DNA from: DATGSL01 sp964645585
GTDB taxonomy: Bacteria; Verrucomicrobiota; Verrucomicrobiia; Opitutales; T3Sed10-336
Direction of reading: 5' to 3'
Assembly: GCA_964645585.1 (NCBI GenBank)
Contig: CAZYAN010000066.1
Span: forward strand, 1 to 18,090
DNA: 18,090 nucleotides
The translations under genes were made by a program, and so were the position numbers. Under the pieces are notes generated by a model that was given only the letters and a program-made list of their open reading frames with translations, was not told where the DNA came from and made no database searches. Shown in pieces: positions 7,257-15,383 of the stretch (its first letter is position 1; the number at the start of each line of letters is the position of its first letter).

Positions 7257-8195
7257 ATGCCAAAGTCATCCTCACAGTTTCCAAAAGAACAATCGGCGAG
7301 CGGGGAATTTGAGCGACAGGAGGACGCGTTTCGCGCGTGGATCAGCCGAGACGGATCCACGCCTTTCGCCCCGGAGGCGGGCCGTTACCATCTCTATATT
7401 TCTTTTGCCTGTCCGTGGGCGCATCGCACGCTGATTGTGCGCGACGCGAAGCGGCTGACGGAAGCCATCGGAGTGACGGTTGTCGATCCGGTGCGCGATG
7501 AACGCGGCTGGGCATTCCGCGATGGGCCGGATCACAGCCGGGATCCGATCAACGACTTCGCTTTTTTGCGAGATGCCTATTTAGCGACGGATCCGCAATT
7601 TGATGGCCGCCCGACCGTGCCGGTGTTGTGGGACTGCCGGACCGGGGTGATCGTCAACAATTCCGAAGACGACATTTGCCGGATGTTTAACGATGTTTTC
7701 AATGAGTTTGGCGATCCCGAAGTTGACCTGTTCCCGGCGGAAATTGAGAAGGACCATCGCGCTCTCAACGACTTTCTGTACGAGCGGATCAACAACGGTG
7801 TATACGAGGCGGGTTTCGCGACGAACCAGGCGGTCTATGAAAAAGCGGCACGCGCTTTGTTCGACGCCCTCGATCAGATGGATGCCCGTCTGGAGCGGAC
7901 GCGCTACCTGTTTGGAGACCGGCCAGTGGAGGCGGACTGGCGTTTCTTTTGCACGTTAATCCGTTTTGATGCTGTCTATCACGGCCACTTCAAGTGCAAC
8001 GTGCGGCGTATTGAGGATTATCCCAACCTGAGCGGTTATCTGCGCGATTTGTATCAACTCCCGGGAGTCGCTGAAACGGTCAAGTTTGACCATATCAAGC
8101 GCCACTATTACATGACCCACGACCAGATCAATCCGACCCGAATTGTGCCGATCGGCCCGGAGCTTGATTTAAACCGGCCGCACGGGCGGGGGTAG
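7257..8195 (+). CDS. Glutathionyl-hydroquinone reductase-like glutathione S-transferase
   Basis: The 312-residue protein belongs to the Xi-class GST group (YqjG/PcpF/ECM4 type), which reduces glutathionyl-hydroquinones through a cysteine. The signature is YHLYISFACPWAHRT (44-58) with nucleophile Cys52, followed by the thioredoxin-fold N-domain and an all-helical C-domain containing YERINNGVYEAGFATNQAVY. The block usually written NESSEIIRM appears here as NNSEDDICRMF. The start chosen is the ATG at 7257; a TTG six bases upstream is in frame but less likely. It lies 96 bp after tpiA. The stop is followed within five bases by the first heptamer repeat array, and the porin gene converges from the other side. 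The family is clear, but the physiological substrate is not known from sequence. Confidence 0.92.
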   Translation: MPKSSSQFPKEQSASGEFERQEDAFRAWISRDGSTPFAPEAGRYHLYISFACPWAHRTLIVRDAKRLTEAIGVTVVDPVRDERGWAFRDGPDHSRDPINDFAFLRDAYLATDPQFDGRPTVPVLWDCRTGVIVNNSEDDICRMFNDVFNEFGDPEVDLFPAEIEKDHRALNDFLYERINNGVYEAGFATNQAVYEKAARALFDALDQMDARLERTRYLFGDRPVEADWRFFCTLIRFDAVYHGHFKCNVRRIEDYPNLSGYLRDLYQLPGVAETVKFDHIKRHYYMTHDQINPTRIVPIGPELDLNRPHGRG

Positions 8196-8200
8196 GATGC

Positions 8201-8404
8201 GGTTGCTGGTTCTTGGTTCCTGGTTCTTAGTTCCTGGTTCTTNNNNNNNNNNNNNNNNNNNNNNNNNNNNNNNNNNNNNNNNNNNNNNNNNNNNNNNNNN
8301 NNNNNNNNNNNNNNNNNNNNNNNNNNNNNNNNNNNNNNNNNNGTTCCTGGTTCTTAGTTCCTGGTTCTTGGTTCCTGGTTGTTGGTTCTTGGTTCTTGGT
8401 TATT
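8201..8404. repeat. Heptamer tandem repeat array (GGTTCTT/GGTTCCT), cut by a 100-N gap
   Basis: Six 7-base units run from 8201 to 8242: GGTTGCT, GGTTCTT, GGTTCCT, GGTTCTT, AGTTCCT, GGTTCTT. After the N run a partial unit and eight full units continue from 8343 to 8404, the last being GGTTATT. The phase is regular and the variation falls mainly at positions 1, 5 and 6 of the unit. The true array length is unknown because the gap is a fixed-size placeholder. It sits between convergent genes with no room for anything else. Heptanucleotide STRR-type repeats are known from other bacteria; function is uncertain. Confidence 0.9.
8243..8342. other. Assembly gap of exactly 100 N
   Basis: A fixed-size placeholder inside the heptamer array. 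The array itself is the likely reason for the assembly break. Real distance and content are unknown. Confidence 0.97.
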
Positions 8405-8418
8405 TGGGGAAATGATAA

Positions 8419-9633
8419 TTAGAACAGGACTCGCCAGGCGCTGTGGAGGGTGACGGCTTCCTGTTCGCCAGCCGGGGTTCCATCGAGTTCAGAAAGCTCG
8501 ACGCCAAACATGACCCGATGCGCGTCGCCGTTGAAGTAGTAATTTGCTCCCGCGTAAACTGCTTGGAAGCGGTCGCCCCGGCGGTCGACGGCGCGCCGAG
8601 CATAGCGGCTCGGGGAGCGAATGCCGTCGTCATCCTCGGATTTCATCCGCTCGTAGCGTCCGACGAGCTGGAATTTTTCCGTCAAATACCAGGAAGGCAT
8701 CAGGTACCAGCCCTCGGTCACCTCGCTGTCGAAGCTGTCTGCCCGCAGATACTCCGCGCGGAAATCAAACGGTCCGAAGCCGTAGTGAGTGCTGAGGGCG
8801 AAGCCCTTTTCAAAGAGGAAATTCGGCCCGTCGCCGGTGCCGAGGCCAGCGTTGTCGTCATTCAAAATAAGATCGGTTCGAAAGCGCAATTTCTGTTCGT
8901 CCGGCATCTTGTCGTCGAGGCTCAGCGAGCCGCTTGCGTTGTACAGGTAGCCCTCATCGCCGTTCGGATTGGCATTGTCGCGGTTCGTATAAATGCCGGC
9001 GCCGTAGCCGAAAGGCGACACATTGCCCTCGACCGATAAACCGAGCATATCCTCTGAAATGATGGTGTTGGTCAAATGGGTCCGTTCGACGGTGAGCATG
9101 CTGGCCGACGAAGTTGTACGTTCGAATCCGAACGGCGGCCGATCGTATCCGAATTTTATATACGCCTCTTCGTGCTGGCGCCATTGAAGGTATGCGGAAC
9201 GCATGCTTAAGTCGGCACCGGGCACGAGGTCCGCTTCGACTTGCGCGCGGACGTTTTGCAAGAGAGTCCCGCTGGCTCCGAGGCGGACGCGGCGGACTTC
9301 GAGGGTGGAATAGTCCTCGCTGCCGTCTTCGTCGTCGGCGTACGTGTAGCCGGCCTGGACCTCGATGCGACCGCGAATTCGGAAGTCGCGAAAGTTGAGT
9401 CCGGAAGGAGTGACGGCCGGACGTGTATCTTCGCTCGATTGCGCCTTGGCTTCCTCAGCGGCCTCTTTTTCCAGCAAGGAAGCTGCCTGTTCTTCGGTCA
9501 GGTGTCCGTTTTCGAGCAGCGTTTCGATCAACGCGCGATTGCTCTCGGCGCTGTAGGAGGCAGCGGCGGACGCGACGGAGAAGGCGATTGCGGCGATCGC
9601 GGACGGGAGGGTTTTGCGGATCGGTTTCGACAT
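8419..9633 (-). CDS. Outer-membrane porin, OprO/OprP (phosphate-selective porin) family
   Basis: The 404-residue protein starts at the ATG at 9631-9633 with a signal peptide (MSKPIRKTLPSAIAAIAFSV, then ASAAASYSAES); an upstream TTG at 9660 is less likely. After cleavage comes a short helical segment with LLENGHLTEEQAASLLEKE, often found before the barrel in porins of this lineage. A beta-barrel of alternating strands follows (GRIEVQAGYTY, EVRRVRLGASGTL, AYIKFGYDRPPFGFE, FQAVYAGANYYF) and it ends in WRVLF, whose terminal Phe is the BAM insertion signal. The region around LRFRTDL and NFLFEKGFA looks like middle barrel. Substrate selectivity (phosphate or other anions) cannot be read from sequence. 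Downstream is the heptamer array, upstream the repeat-rich spacer shared with rnc. Confidence 0.88.
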   Translation of the reverse strand: MSKPIRKTLPSAIAAIAFSVASAAASYSAESNRALIETLLENGHLTEEQAASLLEKEAAEEAKAQSSEDTRPAVTPSGLNFRDFRIRGRIEVQAGYTYADDEDGSEDYSTLEVRRVRLGASGTLLQNVRAQVEADLVPGADLSMRSAYLQWRQHEEAYIKFGYDRPPFGFERTTSSASMLTVERTHLTNTIISEDMLGLSVEGNVSPFGYGAGIYTNRDNANPNGDEGYLYNASGSLSLDDKMPDEQKLRFRTDLILNDDNAGLGTGDGPNFLFEKGFALSTHYGFGPFDFRAEYLRADSFDSEVTEGWYLMPSWYLTEKFQLVGRYERMKSEDDDGIRSPSRYARRAVDRRGDRFQAVYAGANYYFNGDAHRVMFGVELSELDGTPAGEQEAVTLHSAWRVLF

Positions 9634-9971
9634 GGTTGAAGAGTAGCGGATCGGAAGCAACCGCGACTGTAGCGGCGCGTTTGAAGCCGAAGCAAGCGAA
9701 ACGTATCAGTGGCGTTGGTTCGGTTTTGCCGTATTTTCCCAGAGCGTTGCCCTGGGCTGGGCATTTCCCCCTCGTCGGGGCTTGGGAGAGATCGACGCCG
9801 GATCGGAGGCCGCTGGCACTGAGCAATTTTGTTCCGCTGGGACTCGAGAGATCACCGGGAGCGGCTCGCCGGGGTCGAGGTATTTTTCCGTTGGGACTTG
9901 CGTCGCGGGGGGAAGTCGATGACTCCGGCGCTCGACAGAGGGGGCGCGCGTGATTTAACCTGCATCCTTGG
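9634..9971. repeat. 338-bp intergenic spacer with palindromic and direct repeats (dispersed-repeat-like)
   Basis: No gene is credible here. The sequence holds a hairpin CCCAGAGCGTTGCCCTGGG (9738-9756, with one mismatch pair), a second CCCC-CTCGTC-GGGG (9767-9780), and a near-identical direct repeat: TTCCGCTGGGACTCG (9832-9846) and TTCCGTTGGGACTTG (9886-9900), matching at 13 of 15 positions. A third partial copy is CCGCTGGCACT at 9820-9830. From memory, similar AGTCCC-ACGGAAC and GCCCAGGGCAACGC strings recur as dispersed repeats in PVC genomes, but I cannot run that search. The spacer must also carry the divergent promoters of the porin gene and rnc; no convincing -35/-10 pair stands out. Confidence 0.5.
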
Positions 9972-10679
9972 ATGAAATCAACGGATTGGATCAAGGACCT
10001 GGAGGCACAGATTGGCTACACGTTCTCCAACCCGGATTTATTGCGCGAGAGTCTGACGCATCCGTCGTATGTGCAAGAGGATCCGACCGCGGCGCGAAAT
10101 AATCAGCGACTCGAATTTCTCGGGGATGCTGTGCTCGACCTGATTTTGTCGGAGGAACTCTTTCATCTTTTTCCGAACGAACGTGAAGGCACACTGACCA
10201 AGCATCGGGCGATCTTGGCAAAAGGCCTTTACCTGAGCGATCTGGCCGAGCGGCTCGGACTTCATAAGCGCCTTTTGATGAGTGCGTCCGAACTCAAGAA
10301 CAAGGGCAATATGCGTCCGTCCGCTCTCGAAGATGTTTTCGAGGCCTTGGTCGGCGCGATCTACCTCGACAGTGATCTGCCGACCGTGCGGCGGGTGGTG
10401 CTGTCGTGGTACGGCAACATCAAGAAGGAGCTGCGCGGGCATCGGCTGTTGAGCAATCCGAAAGGCCGGCTGCAGGAGCTTGTGCAGCCGGAATTGGGAA
10501 ACGAGGCGCTCAGTTACCGTGTGAGCCGGGAGAGCGGGGAGGCGCACGCGCGCTCGTATGAGGTGGAGCTGTATTTGCTCGACAAGCTGATTGCCTCGGG
10601 AAAAGGACGGTCCAAGAAGGAAGCGGAGGAGAAGGCGGCGCTCCGGGCGCTGGAGCGTTGGACAAAGGATCGAAAGTAG
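9972..10679 (+). CDS. rnc: Ribonuclease III
   Basis: This double-strand-specific endoribonuclease processes rRNA precursors and structured RNAs. The 235 residues comprise an endonuclease domain (about 5-155) with signature NQRLEFLGDAVLDL (44-57) and the second metal-binding block ALEDVFEALVGAIYLDS (118-134), then a dsRNA-binding domain (about 162-232) starting NPKGRLQELVQ and ending GKGRSKKEAEEKAALRAL. Catalytic residues Glu48, Asp52, Asp121 and Glu124 are all present at the usual spacing. The ATG at 9972 lacks a strong Shine-Dalgarno. mfd starts 18 bp after its stop, so the two are probably co-transcribed. Confidence 0.97.
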   Translation: MKSTDWIKDLEAQIGYTFSNPDLLRESLTHPSYVQEDPTAARNNQRLEFLGDAVLDLILSEELFHLFPNEREGTLTKHRAILAKGLYLSDLAERLGLHKRLLMSASELKNKGNMRPSALEDVFEALVGAIYLDSDLPTVRRVVLSWYGNIKKELRGHRLLSNPKGRLQELVQPELGNEALSYRVSRESGEAHARSYEVELYLLDKLIASGKGRSKKEAEEKAALRALERWTKDRK

Positions 10680-10697
10680 CTTTTCTTTTCCGTCTCG

Positions 10698-13600
10698 ATG
10701 AATCTGACGCGCGCAAAAGAGCAGGCGACCGCCGTCCCGGCCGTTTTTGCCCGCGAGCATGTACGGAACATTCTCTTCACGGGAGTCAGCGAACCGGTTG
10801 TGGCGGCGTTGGCGGCGGAGTTCCTTGCGGCCCGCCGCGGGCAGCCGATGATTCTCGTCGCGCCGGACCGGAAGCAAGCCGAGCAAATCATCGACGATCT
10901 CCGCTTTGTCGTTACCCTGATCAAATCGGACCTGAACGTCGAAACGCATCTGCTGACCGAGCGGGAAGACGCGGGAAGTTTTGAAGATGATATCGATCGG
11001 CTGACGGTGCTGAGCCGGCTGCGCGAGTTTTGGGACCGCCCGGGGGAGGCGGCGGCGCCGGTGATTGTGACGACGCCCGCGGCGCTTTTGGATGAGATGC
11101 CGCCTGCTGACGATCTGCGTGCCGGTGAAATCGTGCTGCGCGCGGGGGAGGAGCAGTCGTTTCAGGGCCTGCTGAAGAAACTGGCGGCATTCAACTACGA
11201 TTCCGAGATCGTTTGCGAAGCCCCGGGAGAGTACGCGGTTCGCGGCGGCATTATTGACGTCTATCCGGTGACTGCGCCGGCGCCGGTTCGTCTAGATTTC
11301 TTCGGAGATACGCTGGAGGAAATTCGCCAATTTGATCCGGCGACGCAGCGATCGGGAGAGCCCCTTGACCGGATTGTGCTGACCGCGGGGCCGTCGGTCT
11401 TTGCCGGGCGGAGCGCGAGCGGGATAACGGACCATTTGCGCGGGGCGGTGAACTGGGTTCTGGTTGAGCCGGCCGTTCTGGAAGAAAGGGCCGGCGAGCG
11501 GGAAGGCGGATCGGGGCGATCGATGGAAGGTCTGCAGCGAGTCCGGGCTGCGAGCGGCGACAGCTGGCTCGGGCTGGCCGATCTCGATTTGGCGACCTCG
11601 CTTTTCGGCGCGGATACGGTGCGCCTGACGGTCTCGTCGGAACCGCTCGCGGAATACCGGAGCTTTCCGGACGGCGGTGAAGTTGGCGAAGACCGGTTAT
11701 TTTCGGAGCAGCAGGCGCGGCGGGATTTTTTCCGTCAGCTCGACCGCTGGCAAAAGGAGAATTACCAGGTGTTTCTCGCGATGAACAACGAAGGCGAGGA
11801 AGAGCGCCTGCGGGAAATTCTTGAAGAGGACGAACAACTGGCGAAGTTCCGCCCGGTTTTTTTGCGCGGCCATCTTTCTCACGGCTTTCGGCTGCTGTTC
11901 GACGATGCTGGACCGGCTGTATCGTGGCCGGCGGCTGTTGGGAAAAAGGGCGTGGTGGTCGCGTCCGACAGCGAGATTTTCGGGCGGTACCGCCAGCGGC
12001 GTCCGCGCGGCCCGCGCCGGGCGTCGGTGAACCGGACGCAAGTTGACCAGTTGCTCGATTTTTCGGAGCTGGCCGAGGGGGATTATCTGGTCCATGTGCT
12101 GCACGGAGTTTGTCTCTTTCGCGGAATCGGAAAGATCGAGTCGCGCGGTCAGGTGCGGGAAATGATTTCGATCGAGTTTGCCGACGGCGTAATACTGCAT
12201 GTGCCGCTGCACGAGAGCCATCTCTTGAGCCGGTATGTCGGGCTCACGAAAATGCGTCCCGCTCTCGGAAAGATCGGGTCGAAGCAATGGGAAAAAACCC
12301 GGCGCGCGGCGGAGCGCGGGGTGCTCGATATGGCGGCGGAGCTTCTGGCGCTCCAGGCGAAGCGGGAAGCGCGCGAAGGATTTGCTTTTCCGCCGGACGG
12401 ACGCTGGCAGAAGGAGTTTGAGAACGCGTTTCTGTTTGAACCGACGGTTGATCAGGCTCGTGTCATCGATGAGACCAAGGAAGACATGGAACTCAGCCGC
12501 CCGATGGACCGGCTGCTTTGCGGGGATGTCGGGTTCGGGAAAACGGAAGTCGCGATTCGCGCGGCGTTCAAGGCGGTGATGGGCGGAAAGCAAGTGGCGG
12601 TGCTGGTGCCGACGACGGTGCTCGCGCAGCAGCATTTCCGGACCTTTCGCGAGCGGATGGCGGATTATCCAGTCGTGGTGGAAATGCTGAGCCGGTTTCG
12701 CACGCCTTCGCAGCGGAAGAAGATTCTGGAAGGACTGAAGCGGGGCGGGATCGACATTGTTATCGGCACGCACAGCTTGTTGAGCCGCGATGTCATTTTT
12801 GCCGATCTCGGTTTGCTCGTGATCGACGAGGAGCACCGGTTTGGCGTGCGGCAAAAGGAGCGAATTAAACGATTGCGGGAGACGGTCGATGTTTTGTCGA
12901 TGAGTGCGACACCCATTCCGCGCACCTTGTACATGGCGCTGACGGGCGCGCGGGATCTCAGTGTCATTGAAACCGCGCCGACGAACCGGCTGCCGATCAA
13001 AACGGTCGTCACAAACTACGACGAAAAACTCGTCACCGAAGCGGTGCGGCGAGAGCTTCGCCGGGGCGGACAAGTTTTCTATCTGCACAACCGGGTCGGA
13101 TCGATCGAGGCGGTGGCGAACCGCTTGCGCGAGCTTGTTCCTGAAGCGCGGATCGTGGTCGGGCACGGACAGATGGGCGAGCACAGGCTGGAGCGGATCA
13201 TGACCGAGTTCGTTGACGGCCGGTATGATGTGCTGGTGTGCACAACGATTATCGAGTCGGGGATCGATATTCCGAATTGCAATACGATCATCATTGAGGC
13301 GGCGGATCGGTTTGGGCTGTCGCAGCTTTATCAGATCCGCGGCCGGGTTGGACGATTCACGCACCAGGCCTACGCTTATTTATTGCTCCAGCGCCATGGG
13401 CGCGTGCTCGATCTGGCGCGGAAGCGGCTGGCGACGCTGCGTCAAAATACGCACCTTGGCGCCGGATTTCGGATCGCGATGAGGGATCTTGAATTGCGCG
13501 GCGCCGGCAACCTGCTCGGGTCCGCGCAGAGCGGGCACATCGCGGGCGTCGGGTTTGAGCTGTATTGTCAATTGCTCCGCCAGAGCATCAGCCGGCTGAA

Positions 13601-14108
13601 AGGAGAAGAGGAGGCGATCGCGCCGCGGGCGACGCTGAAGCTCGATTTTGTTTTCTTTGGTGAAGGGGAGCCGCGGACGGACGCGCGTTATGAAGACGGA
13701 TTCACCGTTTTGCGCGATCAGGAGCTGGCGGGGAAAAGCTGTCCGCCGATTGAGGCGCGGATTCCGGTCGGCTACATCGATGAGCCGCGATTGCGCATCG
13801 ATTTTTATCGGCAGCTTGCGCTGGCTCGAATGGCAGAGGAAGTCGATGGAATCGCGGCGGCGCTGGAGGACCGGTTTGGGCAGCCGCCGGAGCCGGTGGT
13901 CGCGCTGCTGGAATCGACGCGGATCCGCTGCCTTGCGGAGCGGAAACACATCCTTTCAGTTGAATCGGAAGGCAACCTGTTAAAGTGTCTGCGGGCATCG
14001 GGAAAACCCGAAGATTTTGTCATGGTTGGACATCGGTTTCCCCGCTTGACGCGGAATAAGCCGCTTTTACGGTTGGAAGAAATCAAGTCGTTTTTGCAGC
14101 GGATTTAG
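10698..14108 (+). CDS. mfd: Transcription-repair coupling factor Mfd
   Basis: This ATP-dependent translocase removes RNA polymerase stalled at DNA lesions and recruits UvrA. Its 1136 residues are close to the ~1150 typical of the family. In order there are a UvrB-homology region (EYAVRGGIIDVYP near 177), an RNA-polymerase-interaction domain (GDYLVHVLHGVCLFRGIGKI near 457-476), Walker A GDVGFGKT (609-616), DEEH (710-713), SATPIPRTLYMAL, the helicase C-lobe with GRGQMGEH-like GHGQMGEHRLE and IESGIDIPNCNTIIIEAAD, GRVGR, and a TRCF C-terminal domain from about 1000. The RID motif reads HVLHG where HVDHG is usual. It follows rnc at 18 bp with no clear ribosome-binding site, so coupling to rnc is likely. 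Confidence 0.97.
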   Translation: MNLTRAKEQATAVPAVFAREHVRNILFTGVSEPVVAALAAEFLAARRGQPMILVAPDRKQAEQIIDDLRFVVTLIKSDLNVETHLLTEREDAGSFEDDIDRLTVLSRLREFWDRPGEAAAPVIVTTPAALLDEMPPADDLRAGEIVLRAGEEQSFQGLLKKLAAFNYDSEIVCEAPGEYAVRGGIIDVYPVTAPAPVRLDFFGDTLEEIRQFDPATQRSGEPLDRIVLTAGPSVFAGRSASGITDHLRGAVNWVLVEPAVLEERAGEREGGSGRSMEGLQRVRAASGDSWLGLADLDLATSLFGADTVRLTVSSEPLAEYRSFPDGGEVGEDRLFSEQQARRDFFRQLDRWQKENYQVFLAMNNEGEEERLREILEEDEQLAKFRPVFLRGHLSHGFRLLFDDAGPAVSWPAAVGKKGVVVASDSEIFGRYRQRRPRGPRRASVNRTQVDQLLDFSELAEGDYLVHVLHGVCLFRGIGKIESRGQVREMISIEFADGVILHVPLHESHLLSRYVGLTKMRPALGKIGSKQWEKTRRAAERGVLDMAAELLALQAKREAREGFAFPPDGRWQKEFENAFLFEPTVDQARVIDETKEDMELSRPMDRLLCGDVGFGKTEVAIRAAFKAVMGGKQVAVLVPTTVLAQQHFRTFRERMADYPVVVEMLSRFRTPSQRKKILEGLKRGGIDIVIGTHSLLSRDVIFADLGLLVIDEEHRFGVRQKERIKRLRETVDVLSMSATPIPRTLYMALTGARDLSVIETAPTNRLPIKTVVTNYDEKLVTEAVRRELRRGGQVFYLHNRVGSIEAVANRLRELVPEARIVVGHGQMGEHRLERIMTEFVDGRYDVLVCTTIIESGIDIPNCNTIIIEAADRFGLSQLYQIRGRVGRFTHQAYAYLLLQRHGRVLDLARKRLATLRQNTHLGAGFRIAMRDLELRGAGNLLGSAQSGHIAGVGFELYCQLLRQSISRLKGEEEAIAPRATLKLDFVFFGEGEPRTDARYEDGFTVLRDQELAGKSCPPIEARIPVGYIDEPRLRIDFYRQLALARMAEEVDGIAAALEDRFGQPPEPVVALLESTRIRCLAERKHILSVESEGNLLKCLRASGKPEDFVMVGHRFPRLTRNKPLLRLEEIKSFLQRI

Positions 14109-14124
14109 ACAGGAGCGGGGATGG

Positions 14125-14186
14125 GGACGCGGACGCGAAAACACGGACAGACACGGACGAAGGGCACGGATTAACACGGGCGGTGT
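14125..14186. repeat. Degenerate CACGGAC-type spacer repeat between mfd and the SurA-like gene
   Basis: The 100-bp spacer contains several spaced copies of CACGGA or a close variant: ACACGGAC (14142-14149), ACACGGAC (14152-14159), GCACGGAT (14164-14171) and ACACGGGC (14174-14181), preceded by two GGACGCGGACGCG-like units. The spacing is irregular (10 to 12 bases). This resembles the degenerate ACACGGA intergenic repeats seen in some PVC genomes. No terminator is evident here, so mfd transcripts may continue into the next gene. Confidence 0.45.
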
Positions 14187-14208
14187 AATAAAAACGACGG
14201 GCGCGGAT

Positions 14209-15273
14209 ATGAGGAAGAGTGGATTATTTTTCGGATTTTTTGTTGTCGGAGTGATTTCTGTTTATGCCGCCGTGCCGGGCGAAGTTCCTGTCGAGGAAGT
14301 GACGCCCGCGGTTCCGGCCGCGCCGGAATTGCCGGCGCCGCGGGCGGAGGCCCACCCGGCGCGGGATGAGGGTCCGGAGGTCGCGAACGGGATCGCGGCC
14401 GTGGTGGAAGACAGGATTATCACGATCGATGAAGTTCGGCGTGAGATTGCGCTTTTGGTTCCGCAGTTGCGGCGCGATTCGCGCAGTGAAGAGGAGTTTC
14501 AACAGCGACTGCGAGCTCTGCAGGACGAAGTTGTGCAAAACTTGGTGGACCGGGTGCTGGTGGTGAAGCATTTCGAGAAGCAGGGTCACATGATTCCGCG
14601 CAGCTACATCGAGAGCGAAATGAAAGATCTTGTGCGGCGCGATTTCGACGGCGACAGGGGCCGGTTTCTGCAGTACCTGCAGAGCCAAGGCATTTCCGTG
14701 CGTGATTTCCGTAAGGATCTCGAGGAGCGCATCATTGTGCAGTATATGCGCGGCCAGATGCGCCGGTCGGAGTCGATCGTCAGCCCGCGGCGGATGGAGG
14801 AGTTTTACGAGGAAAAGAAGCACACGTTTTACCAGGACGAGGCGGTTCACCTGCGGATTATTCAGTTGAGTTCGCTGACGAATGAGAGTGAGGACGTGCT
14901 TTTGCAGACGGCTGAAAAGATTTTTCGCGAACTGGAGAACGGGGCGAAATTTTCGGAACTGGCCGAGAAATACAGTCAGGGGCGGCGCCGGCGCGACGGG
15001 GGCGATTGGGGCTGGATTAAGACAGGCGAATTGCGGGAGGACTGGCGCGATGAAGTCGCCAACCTGGAGGTTGGGGAGGCATCGGAGGCGTTGAAGACGC
15101 CGGAAGGGTATTTCATCCTTTATGTGGAAGATTTTCGTGAGGCCGGGATTCAGCCCATTCATGAGGTGCGCGACCAGATCGAAATGATTCTGGCGAGCCA
15201 GATGGCGCGCGAAGACCAGGAGGAGTGGCTTGAACGCCTGCGGAGCAACGCCTACGTGCGGTATTATTTGTAG
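14209..15273 (+). CDS. SurA-like periplasmic peptidyl-prolyl cis-trans isomerase / chaperone
   Basis: The 354-residue protein has a signal peptide (MRKSGLFFGFFVVGVISVYA, 1-20), then a Pro/Ala/Glu-rich linker (21-55) and a SurA N-terminal chaperone region (about 58-195: GIAAVVEDRIITIDEVRREI, LQDEVVQNLVDRVLVVKHFE). One PpiC-type parvulin domain follows (about 208-310: HLRIIQLSS, FSELAEKYSQG, GGDWGWIKTGEL, LKTPEGYFILYVED), with a helical C-terminal tail. It is expected to help fold or deliver outer-membrane proteins such as the porin in this window. E. coli SurA has two parvulin domains; this has one, as in many shorter homologues, so I do not assign the name surA outright. The ATG at 14209 follows a weak purine stretch. 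It is 100 bp after mfd. Confidence 0.9.
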   Translation: MRKSGLFFGFFVVGVISVYAAVPGEVPVEEVTPAVPAAPELPAPRAEAHPARDEGPEVANGIAAVVEDRIITIDEVRREIALLVPQLRRDSRSEEEFQQRLRALQDEVVQNLVDRVLVVKHFEKQGHMIPRSYIESEMKDLVRRDFDGDRGRFLQYLQSQGISVRDFRKDLEERIIVQYMRGQMRRSESIVSPRRMEEFYEEKKHTFYQDEAVHLRIIQLSSLTNESEDVLLQTAEKIFRELENGAKFSELAEKYSQGRRRRDGGDWGWIKTGELREDWRDEVANLEVGEASEALKTPEGYFILYVEDFREAGIQPIHEVRDQIEMILASQMAREDQEEWLERLRSNAYVRYYL

Positions 15274-15338
15274 TCTGCCTGGAAGGGGGGCTGATTTGGT
15301 GGGGCAATTGCCGCGCCAAAAGCTGGTTGGTAGTATGA

Positions 15339-15359
15339 AAAAGCGGCAGGATGCCGCTT
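15339..15359 (-). terminator. Rho-independent terminator for the ThuA-domain gene (probably bidirectional)
   Basis: A perfect 8-bp stem with a 3-base loop, AAGCGGCA-GGA-TGCCGCTT (15341-15359). On the minus strand the stem is followed by more T residues (five in all counting the stem end), an intrinsic terminator 24 bp after the ThuA-domain stop. On the plus strand it lies 68 bp after the SurA-like stop and is followed by CCACTTTTGG, so termination is weaker in that direction. Confidence 0.75.
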
Positions 15360-15383
15360 CCACTTTTGGAAGAACCCTGGCGA

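Noticed and set aside
8201..8404. CRISPR array
   Set aside because: Units are seven bases with no spacers and no cas genes nearby.
8197..8415. Short repetitive protein (LVLGSWFLVPGS type) over the first array
   Set aside because: It is just translation of the heptamer repeat through a run of N.
11697..13364. 555-codon open frame on minus opposite mfd
   Set aside because: It lies wholly inside mfd, is antisense, Arg/Pro/His-rich, and has no known motif.
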